Source: a virus
Strand: one strand, 5' to 3'
Virus record (IMG/VR): IMGVR_UViG_3300010373_001365
Location: 1-31,159 of that record
DNA length: 31,159 bases
Every line of letters begins with the position of its first letter. Position 1 is the first letter of the stretch. Shown here in pieces: positions 1 to 7,254 of this stretch. The notes beneath the pieces are model-generated. The model was not told the DNA's origin. It was given only the letters and a program-made list of their open reading frames with translations, and did not search any database. Both the position numbers and the translations under genes were made by a program.

Positions 1-486
1 ATGCACGACCTGGCACACAATTCCCCGGCTTCGCTGCGATACTGGCTGCAGCTTGCCCTGACCGATGGCATCGGCCCGATTCTTTCCAAGCGATTGGTCG
101 AATCGGCCGGCAGCGCCGAGGGCGCGTGTGGGGCTTCGGTCGATCAACTGACGAACATCGAAGGGATTGGATCGGCCAAGGCGTGGAAGATTGCCGCCGC
201 ACTCCAAAAGGCGGAGCGCGAAGCTGAAGCGGAAATGAGCCGATGTGTGAAGGCGGGAATCAGCCTGCTTTGTCAGGATGATCCGGCTTATCCCCTGTTG
301 CTTCGGCACATTCCCGATCCACCCAATGTCTTGTACGTGCGAGGAAATCTTGAGCCCCGCGATTTACACGCGGTGGCGATCGTCGGCAGCCGAAAGTGCA
401 GCTTTTATGGGCGGGAACAGGCGGAGCGATTTGGCGCGCTCTTGGCCGGCGCTGGCGTCACGGTGATATCGGGCGGGCGCGCATAG
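1..486 (+). pseudogene. dprA: DNA-processing protein DprA, 5' part only, interrupted by prophage
   Basis: DprA protects incoming single-stranded DNA and loads RecA during natural transformation. The 161-residue reading frame has an N-terminal helix-hairpin-helix/SAM-like region (LALTDGIGPILSKRLV and NIEGIGSAKAWKI), then the family block YPLLLRHIPDPPNVLYVRG, then the start of the Rossmann fold with AIVGSRKCSFYGREQAERF and VTVISGG. The family continues as SGGARGID, but here the frame reads SGGRA and stops. Intact DprA is about 300-380 residues, so more than half is missing. The break lies against a serine recombinase gene, so I infer prophage integration rather than decay. Codons up to about 476 look like host dprA; the last few belong to the prophage. 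The window starts exactly on an ATG, so the start could lie further upstream. Confidence 0.93.
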
Positions 487-2077
487 TGCCGGTGGGGTCA
501 GCATCCGAAGGCTTCGGAGCGGGCAAAAGCCGGTTCGGACGCGGCCCCTTCGTCGCGGGCAAACTCTCCGGCACAACACCGTCCCAATCATCCCGCCTGC
601 ACACCGTGCCGTCCGGAAGAGCCACGATCTGGCCGCAAAAACGCTCGATAGCACAGTTCAGTGCTGCCGCTCCCGCCACATTCAGAATGCTCTGATTCGC
701 CTCGTCGAAAGCGGTGTTAATCTCGTTCAGAAGTGCCCGCCTATCGAAGCTGGCCTCTCCCGCTAGTTGACGCAGGCTCGCATTGGCCGCGTCCCTTTCC
801 CTTCCCATAATGCCTAGCTGCTCCGACAGCCCCTTGGCTTGGTCGTCGGTTAGCTTCGGGTCCATCATCATCCGGCCATAGCGAGCGATTCCCTGCTCGA
901 TCTTCGAGAGCTCCGCCTCAATCTTGGCACGCCGTGCATCGTTGGTGTCTAGGGATTGTTCCGCTATCTCCACGGCTCGCTTAATGATCGCGTCCTTCTG
1001 CAACATCACCTTCCGGAAGCTTTCCTGCACCCAAGCAATCATGGCCTCCTCGGTGGGGCGGTTGGGATTCGTGCATCCCCTCGGATCATCGGCCCCATGG
1101 TTGTCCCGCTTCCCACAGACCAAGTAATAAGTGACCGTCTTTCGCTTCAGCCCCTGGTGCCGGGTGTACATGGATGTGCCACAGCAGCCACAGAACACTC
1201 GCTGCGAGAATGCCCGGATATCCGATGGCAACCGGTAATCGCGGAAGACCCGACCTTTCAGGCGAGCCTGCACCTTGGCGAATTCCTTGTCAGATATGAT
1301 GCGGAGGCTTTCATCCTGTTGGGTGAGGAATTCGGGGTTCTTCAGTCTCTTTGCTCTGCCGGTCCGGCGGTCCAGCTTCTCGGATGTCTTCCCGTAATAG
1401 CGATAGCCGGTATACATCTTATTGTGGAGCATCCGGTTGATTGCGGACCACGCCCATGGTTTGCCGCTTCGGGTGCGGTGGCCAAGTTCATCGAGTCGCC
1501 GTCCAAGTCGCTTCACTCCAAGGCTCTCGGATTGGTAAAGCTTATAGACGAGTCGCACGGTTGCGGCCTCGTCGGGGTGAATCTCTAAGCGGCTCAATCC
1601 ATCTGTTCCCTTGACGACGCGATAGCCGTATGAGGGAGAGCCGCCTAGATGGGTGCCGTTCTGCTTGAAGCGGACCCGCATGGCGTCTTTGACGCGCTGG
1701 GATAACTTCTTGGAGTAGTCCTCACTGACGAGCAGGCCGACACCCCTGGCTAGGAAGTCTGATCCTTCCGTGGCACTCTCGACCTTGATGCCCAGGTCCT
1801 CCAGATCGGCGATGGTCGCGTGCGTCTCGGCATTGCGGCCAAATCGATCCCACTTGTAGACGACGAGCCTTGTGAATTCCCCGCGTTCTGCTGCTGCCAT
1901 CATTAGGCGGAAGTTGGTGCGGTGCATGGTCCGTCCGCTCTGGGCTCGGTCGATGTATTCGATGGGGTTGTCGCCTGCTTGCTTGCGGCAGCAGTCGAGT
2001 TGCGTCTCGATGGAGACTCCACCATCTTGGTTAGTGCTGGAGTATCGGGCGTAGATCGCTGTTCGTTCACGCTTCAT
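458..2077 (-). CDS. Large serine recombinase (prophage integrase)
   Basis: This 539-residue protein should catalyse site-specific integration into dprA and, with a directionality factor, excision. The N-terminal resolvase domain (about 1-145) starts AIYARYSSTNQDGG, with Ser13 the likely nucleophile, and contains VVYKWDRFGRN. The recombinase domain (about 160-270) follows with GYRVVKG and RSGKPWAWSAINRMLHNKMY. A zinc-ribbon segment comes next with CGCCGTSMYTRH and a later YYLVCGKR...GCTNP, then a coiled-coil stretch around 370-450. Size and order fit the TP901/phiC31 type. Start ATG at 2077 has AAAGGATG upstream and overlaps the end of the 64-residue gene by 11 bp. The stop codon (458-460) lies inside the dprA-derived sequence, so the last few residues appear to be host-encoded in the lysogen. 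Confidence 0.95.
   Translation of the reverse strand: MKRERTAIYARYSSTNQDGGVSIETQLDCCRKQAGDNPIEYIDRAQSGRTMHRTNFRLMMAAAERGEFTRLVVYKWDRFGRNAETHATIADLEDLGIKVESATEGSDFLARGVGLLVSEDYSKKLSQRVKDAMRVRFKQNGTHLGGSPSYGYRVVKGTDGLSRLEIHPDEAATVRLVYKLYQSESLGVKRLGRRLDELGHRTRSGKPWAWSAINRMLHNKMYTGYRYYGKTSEKLDRRTGRAKRLKNPEFLTQQDESLRIISDKEFAKVQARLKGRVFRDYRLPSDIRAFSQRVFCGCCGTSMYTRHQGLKRKTVTYYLVCGKRDNHGADDPRGCTNPNRPTEEAMIAWVQESFRKVMLQKDAIIKRAVEIAEQSLDTNDARRAKIEAELSKIEQGIARYGRMMMDPKLTDDQAKGLSEQLGIMGRERDAANASLRQLAGEASFDRRALLNEINTAFDEANQSILNVAGAAALNCAIERFCGQIVALPDGTVCRRDDWDGVVPESLPATKGPRPNRLLPAPKPSDADPTGTMRARPISP
464..482. other. Probable left attachment junction (attL) inside dprA
   Basis: The dprA frame matches its family up to the codons for ISGG (about 467-476) and diverges directly afterwards. 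The minus-strand serine recombinase gene runs into the same point. Large serine recombinases cut at a 2-bp core in short, dissimilar attB and attP sites and leave no long direct repeat, so only an approximate interval can be given. The GC-rich stretch around 470-480 is the likely crossover. The other junction is not in the window. Confidence 0.7.
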
Positions 2078-2261
2078 GGTTCATCCTTTCGATTGCCCGG
2101 TTGGCGATGATCTGGGCTATCCACTCAACTGCCTCTTCATCGCGGTCTGGGTCTAGTGCCGGACCATTGAAACATGGCGATATAGCCTTTCGTAAGTTGT
2201 CGCGTAAGCCCTCGCGGGGCGTTTTCTCGTCGTGTTTTTCGATGGGTGTACTTCGGGCCAT
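2067..2261 (-). CDS. Small unknown protein upstream of and overlapping the recombinase
   Basis: The 64-residue charged protein (MARSTPIEKHDEKTPREG...) has no family I recognise. Its end overlaps the recombinase start by 11 bp in another frame, which suggests translational coupling. C-terminal residues EEAVEWIAQIIANRAIERM look helical. No Shine-Dalgarno sequence is obvious before its ATG. The position next to the integrase would suit a regulator or directionality factor, but nothing in the sequence shows this. Confidence 0.5.
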   Translation of the reverse strand: MARSTPIEKHDEKTPREGLRDNLRKAISPCFNGPALDPDRDEEAVEWIAQIIANRAIERMNHEA

Positions 2262-2333
2262 CTACACCCAACACGTCGGAGCAGCTTCACCCCCTGGCAC
2301 TCACCCCCTAAAAATTCTGTTCGCCTAGAAAAA

Positions 2334-2385
2334 CCGAGAAAACGGTATGGAATTATCTTGACAAATTTCTCGGAGCGGCTACGTT
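2334..2385 (+). promoter_or_regulatory. Candidate promoter enclosed by an 8-bp inverted repeat
   Basis: CCGAGAAA (2334-2341) and TTTCTCGG (2366-2373) form a perfect 8-bp inverted repeat with 24 bases between. A consensus -35 box TTGACA (2358-2363) lies between the arms, and TACGTT (2380-2385) sits 16 bases downstream as a weak -10. The site lies between the minus-strand recombinase operon and the plus-strand genes, where a lysogeny operator would be expected. The rest of 2262-2620 shows no gene. Confidence 0.35.
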
Positions 2386-2497
2386 TCCCGCCTTCGCTTC
2401 CAGCACCTTCGCGGCGGCGGCCAGAGCTTGGTCGCTCGTTGAAAACGAGGCTCCGGGAGCTACCTCCTAACCCCCAGACATCTGAAACGCAGCAGTG

Positions 2498-2544
2498 CCC
2501 GTCAGGGAACGGTCTATTCATTCTCCCTGCGGGACTCCCTTTTT
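2498..2544 (+). terminator. Terminator-like leader hairpin
   Basis: CCCG-t-CAGGGA (2498-2508) pairs with TCCCTGCGGG (2524-2533), giving ten base pairs with one bulged base and a 15-base loop. A T5 run follows at 2540-2544. It lies between the candidate promoter and the gene at 2621, so it could be an attenuator for that gene. Confidence 0.45.
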
Positions 2545-2620
2545 GGGTTCATAGCCTCTTGGGGGTGGCATCGCGTAGATGTCCCTCCGGAGGTTTATCA
2601 CGAGAAATAGGAGATTGCCC

Positions 2621-3073
2621 ATGTCAGTAGCAGAAATTGAATCGGAACCACCGAAGCCTCCGTTGGTTTCCTTCCCCGAGGCAGTCTGGCTGCCTTGCAC
2701 GCTCTCGTGTGATGAAGACGGACCATGGAAGGCCGGCTTCATGAGGCCAGTAGAAGTAATGCGGCTAGTCCTGCGTAACATCCAACTGCCGGATGGGACG
2801 AAAGCCACAGCCTACGTTTATTTCGGCGATTCGTCACGAGACTGGCATTCAGACCTGGTGACGTTCTTAATGCGGCTTGGGGTGCGGCCAGAGGAGTACG
2901 ATCAGTATATCGAATACGCAGGGCCAAAACGCCCTAAATGGGATGTCTTGGACGGACTTCGATTATTGGTGCAGTTCGGTTCTGCCAACACGTCATCCGG
3001 CCAGCAGATTATTGCAGACGCCAAATTCGAGCAAGCCAAGGTGATGCCTCCTATGCCCCCAACTCGTCGTTGA
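2621..3073 (+). CDS. Unknown early phage protein
   Basis: This 150-residue protein starts MSVAEIESEPPKPPLVSF. I chose the ATG at 2621 over an in-frame one at 2579 because AATAGGAG lies about seven bases before it. The middle (WKAGFMRPVEVMRLVLRNI, KATAYVYFGDSSRDWHSDL) looks like a compact alpha/beta fold; the tail (VMPPMPPTRR) is proline-rich. No signal peptide or membrane segment is seen. A strong terminator follows it, so it may be a single-gene unit behind the candidate promoter at 2358. No family recognised. Confidence 0.65.
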   Translation: MSVAEIESEPPKPPLVSFPEAVWLPCTLSCDEDGPWKAGFMRPVEVMRLVLRNIQLPDGTKATAYVYFGDSSRDWHSDLVTFLMRLGVRPEEYDQYIEYAGPKRPKWDVLDGLRLLVQFGSANTSSGQQIIADAKFEQAKVMPPMPPTRR

Positions 3074-3086
3074 TCAGATGTTCAGG

Positions 3087-3130
3087 CTGCCGGGGCGGCA
3101 CCAAACACGGAGTCCGCCCCGGCAGTTTTT
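3087..3130 (+). terminator. Rho-independent terminator
   Basis: CTGCCGGGGCGG (3087-3098) and CCGCCCCGGCAG (3114-3125) form a perfect 12-bp GC-rich stem with a 15-base loop, followed by TTTTT at 3126-3130. It lies just after the stop codon of the preceding gene. Confidence 0.85.
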
Positions 3131-3165
3131 ATCAAACCGAAAGAAGCTTAACCGAGGAATTAACT

Positions 3166-3486
3166 ATGCCAAAGTTTCAGGATCTGGAATTTCTTCAAGG
3201 CTGCTGTGGGTCGAAGAACTGCGGTGGCTTGACTAGGGGGACGGCCATTATGAACGTGGCGTCCTCGCTGGCTCATGGAAGCTACCCGGAAACCGTTCTT
3301 GACGCCTTCATTGCGGGAAGGATGAAGGAGGATGAATTAGCCAGCGCCGTCGTCATGGAATTAGCCCGTCGTTTCCCCGAGTTTTGGTCGCTGCCCATGG
3401 GTGCCCCTGTGACTGATGAGATGAAGCAAGGCGTCGTGAGGGAGTTTCTGGGCATATTCATCAAAGGAGTATTGCCAAGTTGCTAG
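3166..3486 (+). CDS. Unknown small phage protein
   Basis: This 106-residue protein starts MPKFQDLEFLQGCCGSKNCGG. The ATG at 3166 is preceded by ACCGAGGA at 3151-3158, which supports this start over longer in-frame options. The N-terminus has a Cys cluster (CCGSKNC); the rest is predicted helical (ETVLDAFIAGRMKEDELASAVVMELARRFPEFW). Its stop overlaps the end of the convergent HNH gene by four bases. It follows the strong terminator, so it needs its own promoter or read-through. No family recognised. Confidence 0.6.
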   Translation: MPKFQDLEFLQGCCGSKNCGGLTRGTAIMNVASSLAHGSYPETVLDAFIAGRMKEDELASAVVMELARRFPEFWSLPMGAPVTDEMKQGVVREFLGIFIKGVLPSC

Positions 3487-4289
3487 ATGGTGGTCCGTAA
3501 GACTCTCCACGTGTTGGGCATTCCGGGATTGCTGGTTCGCTCCAGCGCGCCACGGGCCACCAGCTTACGAATGTCGTCAGTCATGACACGATAACTTATG
3601 TCGCACGCTCTCGATAGGGCCAACACCGACATTTGGGGATTGGCAGCCAACAGTTCCAGAATCTTCTGCCATCGTTGTCGGCGTGTGTCGCTTATCGATC
3701 CCCTAGTTGGCGACAGAGAGGGGGCTGGCTCTCCGGAGAAGACTTGTCCAGTGGGTTCACTGTTCCGGGGTTTCATCTTACCGGCCAGAATCTTAGAGCA
3801 GGTGGAATTGTTGCATCCCAAGTGCTTTCCAATTGCGACTTGTGAATGCCCTAAGGCGCTTAGTCGCCGGACTTCGTCATGAAATTCGATGCTGTATCGC
3901 CTGGCTTTGTAGCCGCGCCATCGGCGGAGCGGGTCTGAGTCAAAGGATTTCTGGATGTTCGCAGATTGTGTCAGGAATTGGAGGTTGCTTGCTCGGTCGT
4001 CGGTGTTATCGCCATTGATGTGGTCTATCTGCATACCGGGTGGTGTTGGTCCAAGGAAGGTTCTGGCAATGATTGCCGCGACTCTCACGAGCCCTATCTT
4101 TTGGCGGTCTGCCCTGTACAAGCTGACGACCTTATAGCCCCCTCTAGCTGGCTTCTTGGTGCAAAGTTGCAGGGTAATCTTGTTCCGGACGTTTCCCAGC
4201 GACGAGCACTCATAGGTGCTATATCCGACTGCGGGCCGCCACTCTTCAAATACGACAAAGGGTTGAATGAAGGATTGAGCAATGTCCAT
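3483..4289 (-). CDS. NUMOD4/HNH homing-type endonuclease with C-terminal helix-turn-helix regions
   Basis: The 268-residue protein resembles phage HNH homing endonucleases. Residues ~14-45 (EEWRPAVGYSTYECSSLGNVRNK) match the NUMOD4 DNA-binding motif. Residues ~70-115 contain the HNH core (RTFLGPTPPGMQIDHINGDNTDDRASNLQFLTQSANIQKS), with the family's DHINGD and NL pattern. Two helix-turn-helix-like stretches follow: HDEVRRLSALGHSQVAIGKHLG, and a C-terminal winged-helix-like part (LSRACDISYRVMTDDIRKLVARGALER). It is transcribed against its neighbours, as expected for a free-standing mobile intron-type gene. The extra C-terminal domain leaves room for a regulatory role. Confidence 0.85.
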   Translation of the reverse strand: MDIAQSFIQPFVVFEEWRPAVGYSTYECSSLGNVRNKITLQLCTKKPARGGYKVVSLYRADRQKIGLVRVAAIIARTFLGPTPPGMQIDHINGDNTDDRASNLQFLTQSANIQKSFDSDPLRRWRGYKARRYSIEFHDEVRRLSALGHSQVAIGKHLGCNNSTCSKILAGKMKPRNSEPTGQVFSGEPAPSLSPTRGSISDTRRQRWQKILELLAANPQMSVLALSRACDISYRVMTDDIRKLVARGALERTSNPGMPNTWRVLRTTI

Positions 4290-4364
4290 ACGGGTATGGT
4301 TTGCTCAAAGAATTTCCGCCAATGTGGGGATGCAAGAGTACGTAGTCGTGTCAAAGGTCTAGAT

Positions 4365-4384
4365 GTCAGTGGAAATCCACTGAC
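4365..4384. promoter_or_regulatory. 20-bp palindrome, candidate operator
   Basis: GTCAGTGGA and TCCACTGAC are perfect 9-bp inverted arms separated by AA. The palindrome lies in the 132-bp gap between the divergent HNH gene and the primase-like gene, 38 bases before the latter's ATG. The symmetry and spacing suit a dimeric repressor site; no further copies were noticed. Confidence 0.5.
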
Positions 4385-4421
4385 CGCTGTTAGCCGCAGC
4401 GTGACTCGATAAGGACCATCA

Positions 4422-6440
4422 ATGGATATATCAACTCGCACACCTGTATTTGAGACGAATCATAATCCATTGGTGGCGGCCAGCAGGACGGCTAATCCTG
4501 CTGGCCGTCCTCCTTCCTATCCGCCACCATCCACCGCCGCACATCCCATCTGGCAACGCCTAGAACGTCCAGCAACCATCGCCATCGACCCACGCGAAGC
4601 CAGACAAATCCACAAGTTGATCCGCAAGGGCATTGATCCCATCCACTATGGCATGACGAGGGTCCGCGTCGATCAATCTAGTGGTGAGGAAATCGTCCAG
4701 AAAGCCGCGTGGCGCTGCACATCCGAAACCTATAACCGCAACACCATCCGCTACGGCACACGCCAGAAGACCTACACCCGAGAGCTCCACTACCAGCACC
4801 TTTCAGGAGTCTCAGACGATTTCTTCTGCGGGCAAGCACCATCCGGCAGCCAAAATGGATGGCAATGGGCACTGCTGGATATCGACAATCGCGGCGATGA
4901 TTTCCCCCATGTCGCCCATGCCATAAAAGAACTATTCCCCGAACTCTATTTTGAGCCCTCAACCAGTGGCAAGGGCCTCCATGCTGTAGTGCGCATCAGC
5001 CACTTCAACCAATGGCGGCCTCTGGAAGACCGGGAAATGCATGATCTGGTCGTGTCCTGGTGCGGACGCCTCACGCGGGCGACGAAAGCCATCTCCGGAC
5101 GCAAGGAAGGCAGTTTCTGTGAACTCAAGGGAGCTTGCTGCTACTGGAACAAGTCTAGTGAATCATGGACGCTCGGAACGCTAGGGAGGCTACCCCGTCT
5201 GCCGCTATCCAAGCTCCGCTCCATCCCGGTCATAAGCCAAGCGAGCTTCGAACAGAGGCTCGGCAGACTCGAAGGTGTGCTCGAAGGTGTGTCCGAGCCT
5301 CTCCGAGACAGCGAGACAGCCCGGACCCCGCCTTCGGCCGTCCGAAAAGCTCCGAAGGCCAAGCGGGTGCAAAGACGACCCCTTCCGACGCCAGAGCAAC
5401 AGCCCGACGCCTACAAGCGAATGACCGCCAACGCCTGCACCCTCGCCGCTACGCTTGGCCGGACCCCGACGCCGGAAGAGTTACTAGCGTTCTACGAGGC
5501 TGGGCCGTCCGCAAACTCCGAGGCCACGACGCCAGCACGCCGCGACCGGGCCACCAAAGCCTGCCGCTTCCTAGCCACCGTTACACCATCATCATTACGT
5601 CATAAATCGGGTGCACCACCTACAACTTTCGACCTAGAAAAGCACCACGCGGAGATATCGGAGATACCAGACACGGATTTAGTTGTGCCTGTCGGCAAGA
5701 ACGCTCTCCGTAAACGGCAAGTAGCCATGAGCCGGCAGGAACTCGGAGTAGTCTACGGGACGATCCTCGATAATTTCTTCCGCAACGAAAATCACAGATG
5801 TGCACGTAATGGTATCCAAGCAGTCTGGGATATCGCCGTCCGGAAAGGGATTATTAGGCGAGCATTCAGGAACACCTATTATCAGGCAGCCATAAGAATC
5901 CTCTCGGATGCCAAGCTAATCCAGATCGTCGTTGAGCACACCAAGCCATGGGAAGGAATGGATGGATCGAGAATCAATGGGAAGGCGAGAACCATCAGCC
6001 CCGGCCCCTGCAGCAGTCGATGGGGTGACGCCCAGCCTATCCTGGCTCCTATTATAGCATCATTACGTCATAAATCGGGTGCACCACTTAAGTGTAACGA
6101 TCTTGAAAATACCTATGGAGCAATTATTCCACAGACACAGGATTGGACGACAGAGGCCATCGAAGAGGCTCTGAAGGCCCATGAAGGGTATTTGAGCTCA
6201 CAACGGAAACACGAAGACCAAACAGGAGATGATTGTCATGCCGATATACGACCTGAAACAGATTCGAGAGAAAATGAAGACGAACCCACAGGCACAGGAG
6301 AATCAGTCACTGGAGTTGGACCCGGACAACCAACTGCAGGAGATCATACGAGAGTGCGCAGAGAAATCGGGGTGGCATCCAGAACGACCCGGCGACATAG
6401 AAAGCAAGCAACAACAGTTGAGAGACATGGTTTTGGATAG
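4422..6440 (+). CDS. Primase-like replication protein (archaeo-eukaryotic primase type)
   Basis: This 672-residue protein probably starts or primes phage DNA replication. Around residues 149-190 it has WALLDIDNRGDD, then FEPSTSGKGLHAVVRIS. These fit motif I (hhDhD, Asp153 and Asp155) and motif II (sxH, His187) of archaeo-eukaryotic primases. Glu234 in GSFCELKGA may be the motif III acid. No helicase domain is seen. Residues 390-399 and 546-555 both read SSLRHKSGAP or ASLRHKSGAP and come from a 30-bp DNA repeat. The last ~65 codons overlap the next gene in another frame and are rich in charged and polar residues. The start has AAGGA at 4411-4415. The general primase call is moderate; the detailed family is uncertain. 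Confidence 0.65.
   Translation: MDISTRTPVFETNHNPLVAASRTANPAGRPPSYPPPSTAAHPIWQRLERPATIAIDPREARQIHKLIRKGIDPIHYGMTRVRVDQSSGEEIVQKAAWRCTSETYNRNTIRYGTRQKTYTRELHYQHLSGVSDDFFCGQAPSGSQNGWQWALLDIDNRGDDFPHVAHAIKELFPELYFEPSTSGKGLHAVVRISHFNQWRPLEDREMHDLVVSWCGRLTRATKAISGRKEGSFCELKGACCYWNKSSESWTLGTLGRLPRLPLSKLRSIPVISQASFEQRLGRLEGVLEGVSEPLRDSETARTPPSAVRKAPKAKRVQRRPLPTPEQQPDAYKRMTANACTLAATLGRTPTPEELLAFYEAGPSANSEATTPARRDRATKACRFLATVTPSSLRHKSGAPPTTFDLEKHHAEISEIPDTDLVVPVGKNALRKRQVAMSRQELGVVYGTILDNFFRNENHRCARNGIQAVWDIAVRKGIIRRAFRNTYYQAAIRILSDAKLIQIVVEHTKPWEGMDGSRINGKARTISPGPCSSRWGDAQPILAPIIASLRHKSGAPLKCNDLENTYGAIIPQTQDWTTEAIEEALKAHEGYLSSQRKHEDQTGDDCHADIRPETDSRENEDEPTGTGESVTGVGPGQPTAGDHTRVRREIGVASRTTRRHRKQATTVERHGFG
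5590..5619 (+). repeat. 30-bp direct repeat, copy 1
   Basis: These 30 bases, containing CATTACGTCATAAATC, recur exactly at 6058-6087 in the same reading frame of the primase-like gene, 468 bases apart. Similarity stops sharply on both sides. Possible initiator or repressor binding site, or a duplicated peptide. Confidence 0.8.
6058..6087 (+). repeat. 30-bp direct repeat, copy 2
   Basis: Exact second copy of 5590-5619. Both copies encode SLRHKSGAP. Synonymous positions are also identical, which would suit selection on the DNA itself or a recent duplication. Confidence 0.8.
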
Positions 6441-6954
6441 CCTCTACAGCACCACTCGCAAGTTCAAGACCGTCATTATTCTACTGGATGATGCGGACGG
6501 CCCAGCCGTGATTGACGACGCCGGAATTTTGCAGACTGAGATTGCAGATTCCTGTCGTATCACGTGCGCCACGATGGGACCGAGGCAGACCCGTATCCGG
6601 TTCTATTTCTGTCCATGCTCGCTGTTCAGACGTCTGTGTGATAGCCCCGATCTGGATGATTGGGAGAAGGAGAACAGGCTTTATAAACTCATCGGCAGCG
6701 AGAAGCAGATTGAGTGGGCGCGCGTCATTCGATCCAAGCAGCTTCCAGAGATTCAGCGGGCGGCGGAGGAATTGAAGGAGCAGGAACCATCACTTGGTAG
6801 GGCCATTGATATGGTGTTGGAATCTTTACGCAAGCTCAATTCAGCGCCGCAGTGGATCAACAACCGGGACAACGATCCGACCAATATGCTCCTGTTCGGC
6901 CTGGAGCGGGCCAAGAAATTACAGGAGAAGTTGCGAGAGCTCGCAGATAGCTAA
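6238..6954 (+). CDS. Unknown early protein overlapping the primase-like gene
   Basis: This 238-residue protein starts MPIYDLKQIREKMK. ACAGGAGA lies about ten bases before the ATG at 6238, better placed than the upstream ATG at 6229. The first ~200 bases overlap the end of the primase-like gene in another frame. The middle has a beta-rich part (KTVIILLDDADGPAVIDD, RIRFYFCPCSLFRRLCD); the C-terminal ~80 residues are helical and charged. No recognised family; the position suggests a replication or DNA-metabolism accessory. Confidence 0.7.
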   Translation: MPIYDLKQIREKMKTNPQAQENQSLELDPDNQLQEIIRECAEKSGWHPERPGDIESKQQQLRDMVLDSLYSTTRKFKTVIILLDDADGPAVIDDAGILQTEIADSCRITCATMGPRQTRIRFYFCPCSLFRRLCDSPDLDDWEKENRLYKLIGSEKQIEWARVIRSKQLPEIQRAAEELKEQEPSLGRAIDMVLESLRKLNSAPQWINNRDNDPTNMLLFGLERAKKLQEKLRELADS

Positions 6955-6961
6955 ATAGGGT

Positions 6962-7156
6962 ATGACCACCGATGAAAGATTGGATCGTGAGTTCGAATCT
7001 GCCGTTCTACGGGACGAAGAGGACACCCATCCGTTCATCCCGGTTGTATTGAGAGGGGATGTTCCTCAAACTGACCAAAGGCCGGGCAATGCCAATCATT
7101 CCCTCACGCGCCAAGCGGGATCGAGAGAAAATAAAGTACGCGAAATGGCTCTTTGA
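6962..7156 (+). CDS. Possible small protein, doubtful
   Basis: The 64-residue frame MTTDERLDREFESAVLRDEED starts eight bases after the preceding stop, but its Shine-Dalgarno (TAGGG) sits too close to the ATG. The first 35 residues look protein-like; the rest is less so. It overlaps the frame starting at 7089. One of these two may be real, or a frameshift may join them. Confidence 0.3.
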   Translation: MTTDERLDREFESAVLRDEEDTHPFIPVVLRGDVPQTDQRPGNANHSLTRQAGSRENKVREMAL

Positions 7157-7250
7157 AGTTGCAGCACAAAACGCCACCAATCTCAATCGATCCACGCAAG
7201 TATATCCGGGGCCTATCACCACCGGCTCGTCTGGAAATACCACATCTTGA
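7089..7250 (+). CDS. Possible small basic protein, doubtful
   Basis: The 53-residue frame MPIIPSRAKRDREKIKYAKWLFEVA ends five bases before the ATG of the next gene. The basic N-terminal half looks like a short DNA-binding helix; the tail (GPITTGSSGNTTS) looks less coding. No clear ribosome-binding site. Confidence 0.3.
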   Translation: MPIIPSRAKRDREKIKYAKWLFEVAAQNATNLNRSTQVYPGPITTGSSGNTTS

Positions 7251-7254
7251 CCCG

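Noticed and set aside
1-695. Several open frames on both strands across the dprA/recombinase junction (e.g. 364-654 minus, 396-695 plus)
   Set aside because: They are shadows of dprA and the recombinase; neither frame has family features or a ribosome-binding site.
956-1588. 210-codon plus-strand frame inside the recombinase gene
   Set aside because: It lies fully antisense to clear recombinase domains and its product has no recognisable pattern.
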